Shown: piece by piece, positions 1 through 11,199 of the stretch
How positions within the stretch are numbered: position 1 is the first letter of the stretch
Layout: the number at the start of each line of letters is the position of its first letter
DNA from: Epiperipatus broadwayi
Lineage: Eukaryota > Onychophora > Udeonychophora > Euonychophora > Peripatidae
Direction of reading: 5' to 3'
Assembly: GCA_028023455.1 (NCBI GenBank)
Contig: JAQFVV010000184.1
Location: forward strand, 560,001-624,000
DNA length: 64,000 bases
Program-made: the position numbers and the translations under genes
The notes under the pieces: generated by a model
Databases searched by the model: none
What the model was told of the DNA's origin: nothing
The model's input: the letters and a program-made list of their open reading frames with translations, nothing else

Positions 1-1880
1 CTGATTTGTAACTTGTTTATTGATTTTTTCATTACATATATGCAAAATGTTTGCTTATATATAAGTTCTGAATATACCAGTAACAACAAATATAATACTT
101 TTATAAGTTTCAAATAAATATTAAACTTAATGAAGTAATTTACAATTATAAATTGTTTACATTTTAATTCATAAGTAAAAATAACAAAATGATTTTCAAC
201 AAAAAGAAGTGTTCCATAAATATTGCTCTACAAATATTACTCTTAGGAACCTGATTAATGACATAGACAAAAAAAACAACAACAACTGGTTAAGCTAAAA
301 AGTTAATTGATGGCATTCAGAAATAAAATTCTTTAATAAATATTTTATTTTTTTAAAAAAAAATTACAATTGAAAATAAAATTTTCACTTGTAGTAATAT
401 CACTGTTAATAACATCTATTAATCTATTCCTATTAGATCTTAATAAATTCTGTCATCATATTTGAAAAAGTTGTAAAAAAAATGTTAAAAGATAATTAAC
501 AAAACACAATATGGGGGGAGGGGTAATAATATGGGATTTCTTTCACAAATAGTGGGAGATTATGTGATATTAATGTGTGTATTCTTTACGGTTAACATTT
601 GTGTCACCTAGGTTAAAACGCAGCTTACTTTGTCTTCAAATTAAAAATAACTTGTTACAATAAATAACTACAAAAAAAAAACTAAAATTGTTAGAATCTT
701 CAGATCTTAAAACTATCTCCATTTTTCTTCAGAATTAAATCCAGTAATTCTTACTATTATTACCTGTTATAATTACTGAAATTTAATTGGCAGTTATAAA
801 AAATGGGAGCTGCAAAAAAATTAGGTTTAATTTTTTTTTTTTTTTTTAAATTGTTATTATAGTCATTGATTTTTATATTAGGCAAGTAGTCTCTAGTATA
901 AGATCATTATCATAATCTTTTTTCTTACTTCTCTATTCATTTTACTCTTTTCAGTCTCGTCCCAATATTTCTATAGAATTCCTTTCACTTTTTTAAACCT
1001 GACCCCCCCCCCGTCTTAATTTTTCAGAGCTTAAACTATATGTATAACACTTCGATTCTGTGACTTTTAATGCTCAAACTTCGTATAAATTCTGGAGTAA
1101 TATATCATTCAATTATTATTATTATGTCTATATTTCCAATTCATCTGTTTCATTTTTACATAAACCTAGATCACTAATGTATTCAATATTTCTTTCTTTC
1201 TTTTTTTTTTTCAAATCATTGTACAACTTAAAACTTCTCTTTAAACAAAATATTTAACAAGACTCTTTTTTTATTTAATTTCAGTAGTCCATAAAATAAC
1301 TTTTCCCTATATTATAAATCTGTTTATGCTTATAATCTAAATTTGAATCTATAATAAGTAAAATTTGAAAAAACTTTTAATAAATAGAATTTTTCTTTCT
1401 GTCAGCCATCCCATAGCTAACCTAGATAATCATCTAATAATATTGATTGGTAATGGGCATCTAGCTATTTTTAGCTAGAGTATAAAACAAAAATAAAAAA
1501 TTTATTAAAATTCACAATAGCTGAAAAATTGGTCAAGCCTAATAACTATTAACATTTCCATCATGATCTGTTTTTAAGATACTCTTGGAGAGGCTTTCAT
1601 TCTATAGTGAACTAATTAAAGGCGGTTTTACCTACTATGTAAAATTAAACAGATTTGAAAAAATACCTCGAACAGAACAAACATATCAAGTTAATACAAG
1701 TTTTTTTTTTAAAAAAAATGTGATTTACAGAAATGAGCAACTGATGTTTCATTTTCGTCTTATTCATCTTCCTTACGACATTTACAAGTATTCCATTAAG
1801 CTAATTAGTTTGCTTGATGATTCTAATATTGAGAATTTTTAAATAGGTTTCTTCAAACCTGATTTTAATTTCGTATATGT
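1..1880. other. AT-rich stretch without a gene
   Basis: This stretch is A/T-rich with many homopolymer runs (poly-T near 830-850, poly-C near 1003-1012). The short open frames at 1060-1257 and 1585-1842 show no family motif, and their composition matches the surrounding non-coding DNA. I see no RNA gene, splice-bounded exon or repeat copy here. Confidence 0.6.
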
Positions 1881-1888
1881 AATAAAAT

Positions 1889-2109
1889 AATGAAATAATA
1901 TTATGGTGGAGAGATTTGATGTTTAATATAAAAATATGTATTTTATTTTATTAAATGCTAAGCCAAGCTTTTGAAACGAGTATCTTTGTCAAAGCATGAT
2001 TGAGATAAAATTAGCAAAGATTTTGGCATTTTGATTTGCAGACAAATTAAACCGGCCTCAGATTTTAATAAATTTTCATATTTGCATGTGTAAATACTTG
2101 TGTGAAAAT
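1889..2109 (+). repeat. left inverted repeat of the Penelope-like element
   Basis: Read as reverse complement, this segment aligns over nearly its whole length with 3654-3846, with small indels. Shared blocks include the stretch around GCAAATATGAAAA and the stretch around CAAATCTCTCCAC. It lies on the 3' side of the minus-strand coding remnant. Confidence 0.75.
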
Positions 2110-2175
2110 CAGTCAGGCAATTAATATGTTGTTGAATTAAATAAATCAGTGTTTTCTAAGAGGAATACTATTGGC

Positions 2176-3400
2176 TCATAAATTTATAACATTTTTAAAA
2201 TTGATTATGTGCCAGGCTTCTCTGATTTTACATTTTGTGTTGTTGCTTTCAAGGCAGATAGCCATAGCATCAGCAGATTTAAAAGACTGACTATGGTCTT
2301 TTTTTGTGGTCAACAAATACTGAGCTGTAAGCACTGTTGGATTTGGCTCAGTTATATAAATGAATATGTTGGGTAACTCTCGATTTTTAGTTTTCACATA
2401 CTTCTCTATAACATCTGCCATTACAAAATTGGCAGTCTAAGATGTATACCAGTTGAGCCTTATCAACATTAATGATCTTATCTTTGGAATTATTAATGAG
2501 TCTGTTAAGTGACAAGGAACATCTAAAACCAACACGGAAATCTTTGTTTAAGATGGGTATTAATTTTGAATAGATTTTAGAAATATAAGGCATGTCAATA
2601 TTAGATTTAAGGGGCTTATTGAATTTGTGTTTATCATTAAACCTCTTTATTTGTTTGTCAAGTGTGACAGCCAAGTAGCTGACATTAATTAAATCTTTCC
2701 TATAATGCCTAGATTGATTTTTGCATCCACTATAAATTTGCAAAGTTTTGAGCTCCTAAATAAAAAGGCTTTAAAGCTCACCATTTTATATCGAAAAGAA
2801 ACCTTGTATTGTGAGTGTAAATAACCTCTGACATTAAGAGGTTGGACAATCATTGAATGAACAATTATATAGATCTGTTTTGTCAGTTTCAGATCAAGAT
2901 ACTTAATAGAGTGGTGATCATCTTTCTCCTCCATTGTATATTTAATTTCAGGGAATAGTTTTAACTTGTCAAACATTTTATGATTCAGTTCAGGAGGAAC
3001 ATATAAAATATATCATCCACTTATCTTGTGTCTATCACATCCATATAAGAATCTAAGAAAGGCTGGATAAGGTCTTTTCTGATATTGACCACAACTAGGC
3101 TGCATATCACACCACTAACAAATACCATGGGACAATATATGGTCATGATAGGCTGGATCAGACCACAACTAGGCTGCATATCACACCACTAACAGATAAG
3201 CCCATGGGCCAATATGTGGTCATGATAAAAGTTTCATCCTTAAATGTGGCAGACAAATTGTCATTAATCCATCACAACACATCCATAATAAATTGGGTCC
3301 TCTTCTCACCTATTATGCTGCACTCTAATAGGTCTTGTATAATATTAATTGACCAAACTCGATTGGTGGATCTGTAAAGCTGTCACATCAAAGAAAGCTA
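2176..3400 (-). pseudogene. Penelope-like reverse transcriptase and GIY-YIG endonuclease remnant
   Basis: The coding remnant is split over several frames. The reverse transcriptase active site reads R-stop-VDDIF, so the usual Tyr before Val-Asp-Asp is replaced by a stop. The motif-A-like segment is FFDVTAL. Downstream, 2976-2689 carries KYLDLKL and GYLHSQYK, matching the thumb region of Penelope RTs. The frame at 2743-2387 carries VYILDCQFCNGRCY, resembling the start of the GIY-YIG domain with its Cys pair. The frame at 2421-2176 ends in KIREAWHI, like the catalytic-Glu helix of that nuclease. The protein would prime reverse transcription at nicks made by its own nuclease. Frameshifts at about 2700 and 2400, and stops, show it is dead. 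Confidence 0.7.
3087..3233. repeat. tandem duplication of about 74 bp inside the Penelope RT
   Basis: The segment starting near 3087 (ACCACAACTAGGCTGCATATC) recurs near 3161, and both copies end in GTCATGATA. The duplicated part encodes the RT motif around MG..VSG on the minus strand, so the catalytic core was partly copied after the element decayed, or as part of its decay. Confidence 0.75.
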
Positions 3401-3653
3401 TTTTATAATTCATTGTAAATCTGTGTTTTTAATAGTATTAATGAAGTCAAAAGATGTCTTAATAGTTAAAATCCCAATGCTGAATTCAGGTTGCAATCAA
3501 CCTGTAATCATTTTGGCTGCATGGCTATAATATGCATTGCTAAAGTCAATCATGAGCTTTAATGGGCAATTCTTATGTAGTTTTATATTAATGAAGATCC
3601 ATGGAATAATGACTACAGAAGAGTATATTTTAAATACTCAGAGTGTGTTTCAA

Positions 3654-3846
3654 ATTTTCACATATGCAAATATGAAAACTTATTAAAATCAGAGACCAAT
3701 TTAATTTATCTGCAAGTGAAAATTCTGATGTCTTTGCTAATTCTATCTCAGTCATGCTACTTCATATTGAAAGCCTAACTTAGCTAAAATAAAATATATT
3801 TTTATATCAAATTTAACAAATCTCTCCACTGTAATTTTATTTCATT
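3654..3846 (-). repeat. right inverted repeat of the Penelope-like element
   Basis: This is the inverted partner of 1889-2109. Its outer edge (TTTTATTTCATT) meets the TCATC-type tail of an RTE fragment at about 3843-3850. Confidence 0.75.
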
Positions 3847-3945
3847 CATTATCATCATCATTATCAATCATTATCAATCACTGCAGAACAAAGGTTTCTC
3901 CAAGTTTAATCCATCTTCTTTGATCTTTAGCTTCTTTAGAAGCTA
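3843..3945 (-). mobile_element. RTE LINE 3'-end fragment, strongly 5'-truncated
   Basis: On the minus strand this reads as the last 100 bp of the RTE element found at 60441-63405. It includes the sequence for KDxKRWxxLGE, the end of the ORF, and the terminal TGATGATGAT-type short tandem repeat. Only the 3' end is present, as expected from incomplete reverse transcription. It directly abuts the inverted repeat of the Penelope-like element. Confidence 0.7.
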
Positions 3946-4385
3946 AAGATTATTTCATTATTTTCACATATATATTAAATTTGCACTTTATGAAAGGTTC
4001 AACAATTAAGTCAATAGGATAGTCTGTTTACATCAGTGATATAGAGTTAACATTATTTTTCATACTCTCCCATTGTTTGTCATCCTTTAAACATATCCCA
4101 TATAAAGAGATCTTTGGTGTGTAATGTTTCATTATTAAACAATGTATCTGCTTACATTATTTGCATTTTCATTTTCTTTTCACTATATCTGATATTAAGA
4201 ATTTAATATCCTAAATAGCTAAAAAAAAAAAACAGCTTTTTTGTGACATTTTGCTCACCAAATTTAAATTTTTATTTTTTCTACTTAACTCTTAATTTTA
4301 ATTTTAACCACATTTATTTTAATCTTCATTAAAAAAAAATTCCACATAACAAATAGATTTTTTTAAAAATACTTATGCTGTAACC

Positions 4386-5580
4386 CAAGAATCCCCAACT
4401 CTATGCCTGTGGGCACCATGGTGCCGACAGACCATTTTACATGTGCCCACCACTATCCAAACATGATAAAAAATTATTTATCTGATATTTTATTTATAAA
4501 ATTTCTTATAAATTATTGTATTGTAATCAAATTGTCGGGCATAGTATAATTTTACAGCATAAAAGAGTATCTCTTGGTCCACCTATGTGGTCTTTCTTTG
4601 CACACTGCACTAGCACAGAATAAGTAAAGTTAATGCAGACACCAACCTCTCTGCTTTGTGCAAATTTATAATTTGTATCTGCACATATAAGTTTGTCATT
4701 TTGAGAAATACTAAGTCAGAGTCAGATTCAGAATTGAATTACTCTTTATTTTTCAAAGATCAAATTTCAAAAATTCTAACCCCAAAATGAGTAAAAGACA
4801 AAGAACCTATAATTTTAATACTGATTGGGAATAATCACATTGTTTTGTCAATATTAAAGATAAATGTGTTTGTTGTGTGGCAGTAGTGTTGCAGTGGTGA
4901 AAAAACATAATATTGAATGTCACTTCCAGACAACCCATTCCACTTTTAATACCAGTTATCCACTTAAATCTGAATTAAGAAAGAAGAAAATATCTCAAGT
5001 AAAATCAAACCTGTCTGCCCAACAGTCAGTTTTCACTAAGCCTGTGGTAAAATCTAAAAATGCCACTATTGCTTCTTTGAAAATTTCTCACATGCTCACA
5101 AAGAAGAAAAAACCTTTCCAGGATGGGGAATTGTTAAAAGAAGCATTTCTGACTAGTGCCAATTGCTTATTTGAGAGATTTTTCCAACAAACATGAGATT
5201 ATGTCAGCAATACAAAGACTTACAGTTGTCTGATAACATCATCACAAGAAGAATACACATTTCAAAAGACTTGCAAACTCAATTAAAGAGTGATTTGGAT
5301 ATAACATCATACTCCACTAATTATGAAACAATTGCCAATGAAGTGCAGTGCCAAAGATCGCATTGACTTGTAATATTATATATAATTTAGTAATTTACAT
5401 AAAAATATAAATGTTAATTATATGTTAAAATTTTATTTTTGAAATAAATATTTATTTGTATACTATGTGTATTATTAACAATATCCAACTATAAATTTAC
5501 ATTGAAAAAATAAATGATGCCCACCACCTGGCTGGTATCATAGAATGTGCTCTTAAGTGCAAAAAAGTTGGGGACCCCTG
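4386..5580 (+). mobile_element. hAT DNA transposon, non-autonomous, with 8-bp target duplication
   Basis: The element begins CAAGAATCCCCAAC and ends GTTGGGGACCCCTG. The two ends are 14-bp inverted repeats with three mismatches and resemble the CAGGGGTCCCCAAC ends of Charlie-type hAT elements. The flanks are CTGTAACC (4378-4385) and ATGTAACC (5581-5588), an 8-bp duplication with one mismatch, the size diagnostic of hAT. It is about 1.2 kb, too short for a whole transposase (usually about 600 residues), and keeps only the N-terminal coding part. Confidence 0.85.
4864..5367 (+). pseudogene. hAT transposase N-terminal remnant with BED-type zinc finger
   Basis: The frame starting at 4864 encodes 110 residues with CLLCGSSVAVVKKHNIECHF near the start. 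This is the CxxC...H arrangement of the BED-like finger in Charlie/ZBED5/GTF2IRD2-type hAT proteins. SELRKKKISQVKSNL and KKKKPFQDGELLKEAF follow, matching the linker after the finger. After the stop at 5194-5196 the homology appears to continue in another frame (region encoding MRLCQQYKDL onward, to about 5367). The catalytic DDE and dimerisation domains are missing, so it could bind ends at best. Assignment rests on recalled family pattern, not a search. Confidence 0.7.
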
Positions 5581-5588
5581 ATGTAACC

Positions 5589-8500
5589 AATTCAGCAAGA
5601 CAATAAATAATTAATGGTCAGTGAATTGATATCTAATTATTATTGACTGGAAATTAATGTGTTAACTATTTAGTATTGAATCCATGGCTTACTTTTATCT
5701 TTTTACATTTACATATGTCCATGCTAAACTGTCTACAAATTTTATTACCTTGTTATTTTTCGATAATAACTTCACCTTTATCAAACACTCATTTACAAAG
5801 TTATCTAAATAAATATTAAATAAAACCAAAGACAAATAACATTCTGTAGTTGCAATTTTACTTTTTTCTATCTGTCAGTAAATAGACTACTTAATTTACA
5901 ATTATTTTCAATTTTATATATAAATTTCTTAATAGACTTTGTCTTGAAAATATATAGTTTATTTTAACTATTTAAAAATAAATTTATTTTCAATAAAAAC
6001 AATTACAAATCCTATTATATAAACAAATTCAGCTAAATGTAAGCTCCATTTACAATGCTTGCAATGTTCATTGTCACTTTGCAGGGTACATTATTTTGAG
6101 ATAAACTTCTTTTGTTACCTGGAGTACTGCCAATAATTCATGCAAATATAATAATCTTTCTTCCTATGCTAGTAACATTACATTGGCTGACTTTGTATTA
6201 AAATATCAATTCTTAATGTGATGATTTTTTTAAATATAAATCAGCTTATTTCAAAACAAGGTGGTGATTCATAAAATTCATTTTGTTAATTAGATCTTTA
6301 ATAAAAAATTAAACATCTAAATATGTAGTTCAAAATTAATTGTTTTAACACTATTATTATGAGAACAGATTTTTATTTTAAAAGCATTTGTATTTTTCAA
6401 ATTGATAAATCAGATTTTTATATGCTGCATCAATTAATAATTAATGTTGCAAGCATTTTGATAGTACTTTTCACCTATTTATATTTCTTTATATATAATT
6501 ATGTAATATAATTTTTTTCCTTAGTTTGTATTTATAATTCTAATTTGCATAAATTTGTTCATCTGTGTAATGAAGTTATTTCTTTCTTCTTTATAACCTA
6601 AAGCTGAGAACACTTTCAGTAAAGTTCTTTATAAGCATAGCTCTTTTAAATTAATTGTTGTTGCTGCTTTATTTGTACTGTAATATTATTATTATGCATG
6701 CATCTTTATTTAAATTACACCATTTAAATATTTCATTTGTTAGATAATTGAATGCTGTTTTTTCTTGTTTTTATTACATATCTATGATTGGCAATAAACT
6801 ATACCTTCTTGACCTTTATTTTTCTGTTATTGCACTCCATACATACTACACTGATTGTCTGTGAGTCAAAACTATTGCCACCATAATATCTAACAAATGG
6901 AATATTTAAATGAACTAATTAAATAAAAATGCATGCATAATCACATTACTGTATAAATAAAGCAGTAACAATAATTGATTTAAGGATTATGATTATGGTG
7001 AAATTTACCAAAAGTGCATTCAGAACATTAAGCAGATGAATGAATGTATGTAAATTTGAATTCTATATATGACTATTTATTTAATTACAATCCATTATGA
7101 CATCTTCAAAGGGTTCAAAGATATAACAAAATTAATCTAAATATGGATTCATTATTTTTCAAGTGTTTAAAGATATAATGATACATAATATTTCTTTCTG
7201 ACAATCCATTAGTGCAATTATATGTATTCAGACCATGGCTTATAAAAAAATCCACACAATTGGTTTTATATTAAACATAAATCAAAATTGTATATACCTA
7301 TGCTATAGCTCTAAAATTTGAGAAGTGACAAGCTATCACTGATGATAATTCTTGGTACTCTATTATTTAATTAATTTATCTGCCTTTGAATAGAGTTTAA
7401 CTGTCTCATTCTTACACATAAAATAGGGATAATATTGTAACTAATCATTAAAATATGCCTAAAACATTGACCTTGGATTTCAGTATATTTAAAAATTGTC
7501 ATCTTACATGTAATTTATTATATCACATGACTTCTTGACTGCATAAACAGATTACGAACCAATAATTAATTAAATTATATTTTATCATTTTTAGTATATT
7601 AATTTTGAGTTGCATCAAACAGTGTTTTGAAAATATGACTGATGTACAGAGCTATCAAATTTATAAAAACAACAGATAATCACACTACTTGTATGTATTT
7701 TAGTATAATTGAAATAAATGAATGTTCTTTTGTTAAAATGTATATTTTTATTAAAAAATTAATTATTAAAATTATTTTATTATTGCAATAGCAAATTTGT
7801 ATTTTAAAAATCCAAATTCAAAGGTGAAAATAATAAAAATAATATAAAATCGTCTATAATATTAACATGAGCATTAAGTGAAGAATAGATTTTAAACATA
7901 CAACATATCAAATGGTTTCAAATTTTTGCAATAAATATATGACTCTCAAAGATGAACAGATATTATTTTGCTCCCATTAATGTTGACTTTTGTTTATTAA
8001 TAGAAAAAAAAAACAGTTTTGCCACAAAAAATAGCCATTACAATTTTAGAGCATTTGGAGAAATAATATATGTACAAATAAGTCACAAACAATCAAACAA
8101 AATAGTCAATGATCTACCTAAAAAAAATTGCAGTATCTAAATTTATTTTTGGTTTTTTGATCTTTCTGAAAAGAAGAATTGATTTTAAAAAAACTTGCAC
8201 TATAAGCATATTTTACTATATATTTAAGAAATTTATATCAAATTTAGTCTAGGTCTAACTGCCCCATTACATAAAACTAAAAAAAAAACGTTCAGAAAAT
8301 ATATTCTAGTCTACCAGTTTCTAACAGTAATCATAAAATGTTCATTGCAATACTCTAATGTCTATATAATCAATTAGAGCTTTATGAAGTAGTGCTTTGT
8401 GCATCCATCTACCTTACTATAAACTGGGTTTGAGTCTAAAATAAAATTGTGCTTGTTTTTTAATATAACTAAAGATTTCTGAACAAAATTAGAATTTTTC

Positions 8501-8935
8501 AAATAGGAACCCTAATCAACATAGACAGCAGTGATGAATAGCTACCTATTCATTTTAACATTATTAAAGCATGTTAATTTTTAAAAATGTTTTTTTTCTT
8601 TGATGGATAATTCAGTGTATTCTAATATATCAAATTAATTGGTTCCAGCTTTCTTATATCATCTGTTCATTGTAACATATAGTGATATACAAGTATTTAG
8701 AAGTAATACATTCCAGGTACATGATCTAGACCAAAGCTATCATTCAAACAACTATTTAAGCAGGAAAATATAATGCAGATCAAAAATATATATGCAAAAA
8801 TGCAAAAAAAAAAAATTAATTGCTATATATACTACCCAATACAAATTTAATGAAAACTAAAATAAAATAAAACTTAAAGCATAAAATAAAAATGTAAACA
8901 AACTTAATCTAATAAAAAAAAATCACAAATTATTA
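5589..8935. other. AT-rich stretch without a gene
   Basis: A/T-rich sequence with short direct and inverted echoes but no coherent repeat boundary that I could define. The 62-codon frame at 7952-8140 shows no family motif and has a poly-lysine artefact from A runs. No RNA gene was recognised. Confidence 0.5.
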
Positions 8936-8939
8936 ATTT

Positions 8940-9760
8940 GGCCATCTCAGTTTCAGTAATTTCATTTTTTTGCTTGAAACTTCTTTTTTTTTTTATGAAT
9001 TTTCTAAATCTATTTTCTGCATCACAGTAAAAATCAAAATGATCTTTGAAAAGTAAAAACAAACTTGTATTAATAAAAGATCACTTTACTTTGAATTGTT
9101 TTCCCATGGCACTAATCAGCTTTTCAGAAAGGTTTTAAATATCTTCTACACATACCTACTATGTCAGTCAATGATATTCATTGTAGTATTTTCATTAAAA
9201 GAGAGTTTTACAATTTTTTTAAACTACATTCTAATCATGTTTTCTGCCTCATTATAAAATTTAAAATGATCTAAAAATAAAGGCACATTTATGCAGATAA
9301 AAAAATTACTTTACTTTCTGATTGAAAATTTTTTTTTCATGACAGTAATCAATCAATTTACTAACTCAAATTTTCATAAAGATTCTGATATATTTTGCAT
9401 TCATACAAACTATATCAACCAATAATATTTATCATAGAACTTTCATTTAAAAAACAGTTTCACAGCTTTTACTATATTTTAGTTCTGTTTTCTGCCTCGT
9501 AATTTTTGCTATGATCTTCTAAATGCAGAAGCAAATTTATGCTGATTAAAAATCATTTTACTGTTGACCTTTCACTTGAAAACTTTTTTTCATGGTAGTA
9601 GTTAGCTTTCTAACTTATCTTTTCAGAAAGCACTAAAGCATCTTACACATGCACAACCAATGATAATTAATGGAATTCATCATACATTTTTGTTCATTAA
9701 TAGTCTGACAGCTTTTTTGTTTGGAATTTTTCTCCCAACAACATTAATCAGTTTCTTTTA
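8940..9760. repeat. diverged tandem repeat, period about 230-250 bp, at least three units
   Basis: A block starting TTTTCTGC recurs near 9012, 9239 and 9488. Each is followed by an ATGATCT core and a segment ending ATTTTACT or CTTTACTTT. A second block (TTTTTTTCATG plus an AGTAATCA-like stretch, then TTTTCAGAAAG or a variant) follows each time. Spacings are about 227 and 249 bp, and divergence is high with indels. This looks like an old satellite-type array or serial duplication; no coding potential is seen. Confidence 0.65.
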
Positions 9761-10736
9761 TATTCTTAGACTTATGATCAATTTTTTTATTATAGCTAAA
9801 AGTACAAATAAATAAATCACTAAATTAAATTTTATGTAAAAAAGATGATTATCATTTTACTGCTCAATGACTATTCTTGTATTTGTTGAATAAATCTTAA
9901 TTTAGTGAAAATATATTCCCACTCTATAATCCAAGTTTCAGTCTCCATTATATTAATGACAAAATTTTTATGACTCACTGTATGATGAAAGTTCTATTTT
10001 TACTTACCCAGATTATATTTTTTATTTAATTTTCTTCGATGGGAATTGAATTAATAATTTATCTTCAAGAGCAAAGAACTGAGACAACTATATTACCTTA
10101 TGTTTATGTACACAAATGCATGCATGCAGAATTATTGTTTCATTTAATTTCTAATAAATTTTATATGTTTCAAAATCTTTAAACTTTCATTACCAAACAT
10201 AAAAAAATACCAACCAGGATTAGTATGTTTAAAATATATTAAATTTTTTATGATTTTAAAATAGCCTATTTTCCACACTTTTTTAAATAACTTTTTAAAA
10301 AAATCAAATATGAAAAAAGAATAAAATAATTATATTAAAAAACAGAACAGAACAAAAATAAAGTATTATTATATGAAATAATATTATTTATTGATGTATC
10401 TTAATATTAAAAATAGAATATGCAATAAATACAGATGGGAAAGAAAAATAGGCATAATTATAATATAGTATTAAATTAATAGTAGTAGCATATTATTTTC
10501 CCCCTCTATCAACAACATTATAATAATAATTGTGTACATATATAGTATTATAATCCTATTTAATGTTATAACTATATTTGTATATGAAATGTTGTAATTG
10601 ATTTCCATTATTATTTTTTTGTTTTTTTAATAACTATCATGATATTATATTATTTTAAATTTACATTTTCATATTTTATTCCGGAAGTTTTATGATGATA
10701 GTATTTTAGATGTGATATATTATACTATTTCCATTA
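9761..10736. other. AT-rich stretch without a gene
   Basis: Mostly A/T with ATAATA-type runs; no open frame, RNA gene or recognisable transposon end. Confidence 0.5.
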
Positions 10737-11199
10737 TCTATCATTAAATGTTGAATGGCTATAAATGTTTAAATTACATTTAAACTTTTCCAAATACAAT
10801 CAACTGTTAGTAATAACACACAAAGACAACACGTTACAAGGTTATACAATATTTCAAGTGATATTATTCTTCGCTCTTCTTCAAGTGCTGCTGGCGTAAT
10901 AAGTGACAATGCAAGCATAGGAGTTGAAGTTATACTTTTAGATTCCTGAATATCAAATTTTAAGATTCAGTTGGTTAGAGAATTGCCTTCAAAATTGGGT
11001 ATTCAAGAATCTAAAGGTGTAATCTCAACTCCTATGCTAGCAGTGTCACTGTCAATCCAGCAACATCTGAAGAAGTGTGAAGAATAACTTGAAATGACGT
11101 GTCACCTACTAACCCACATTATCTTTGTGAAGTATTATTAATATCAGTTTGTATTTGAAAAAGTCTAAAATTTTCTAAAAATTCAACATTCAATGATAG
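10737..11199. repeat. foldback (palindromic) repeat of about 463 bp
   Basis: The left arm starting CTATCATTAAATGTTGAAT and the right arm ending ATTCAACATTCAATGATAG are imperfect inverted copies of about 210 bp. Internal matching blocks include AGCATAGGAGTTGA on the left against TCAACTCCTATGCT on the right. The central loop near 10965-11010 contains TTCAGTTGGTTAGAG, which resembles a tRNA D-arm/A-box. No transposase is present. It could be a foldback MITE or two inverted SINE copies. Confidence 0.75.

Larger units (their letters stand above)
1889..3846 (-). mobile_element. Penelope-like retroelement with long inverted terminal repeats (decayed)
   Basis: A minus-strand retroelement remnant is enclosed by two inverted copies of about 200 bp (1889-2109 and 3654-3846). 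Between them, minus-strand reading in several frames recovers Penelope-type reverse transcriptase motifs in order: FDVTAL near 3399-3379, an MG..VSGV motif near 3220-3180, and VDDIF near 3020-3005. These are followed by the YLDLK and YLHSQY segments and then a GIY-YIG endonuclease-like end. RT joined to GIY-YIG is diagnostic of canonical Penelope-like elements. Long terminal repeats, direct or inverted, are known in that group. Frameshifts and stops make this copy inactive. Confidence 0.75.

Noticed and set aside
8940-9760. CRISPR-like array
   Set aside because: Units are 230-250 bp and highly diverged with no constant short repeat; the window is eukaryotic.
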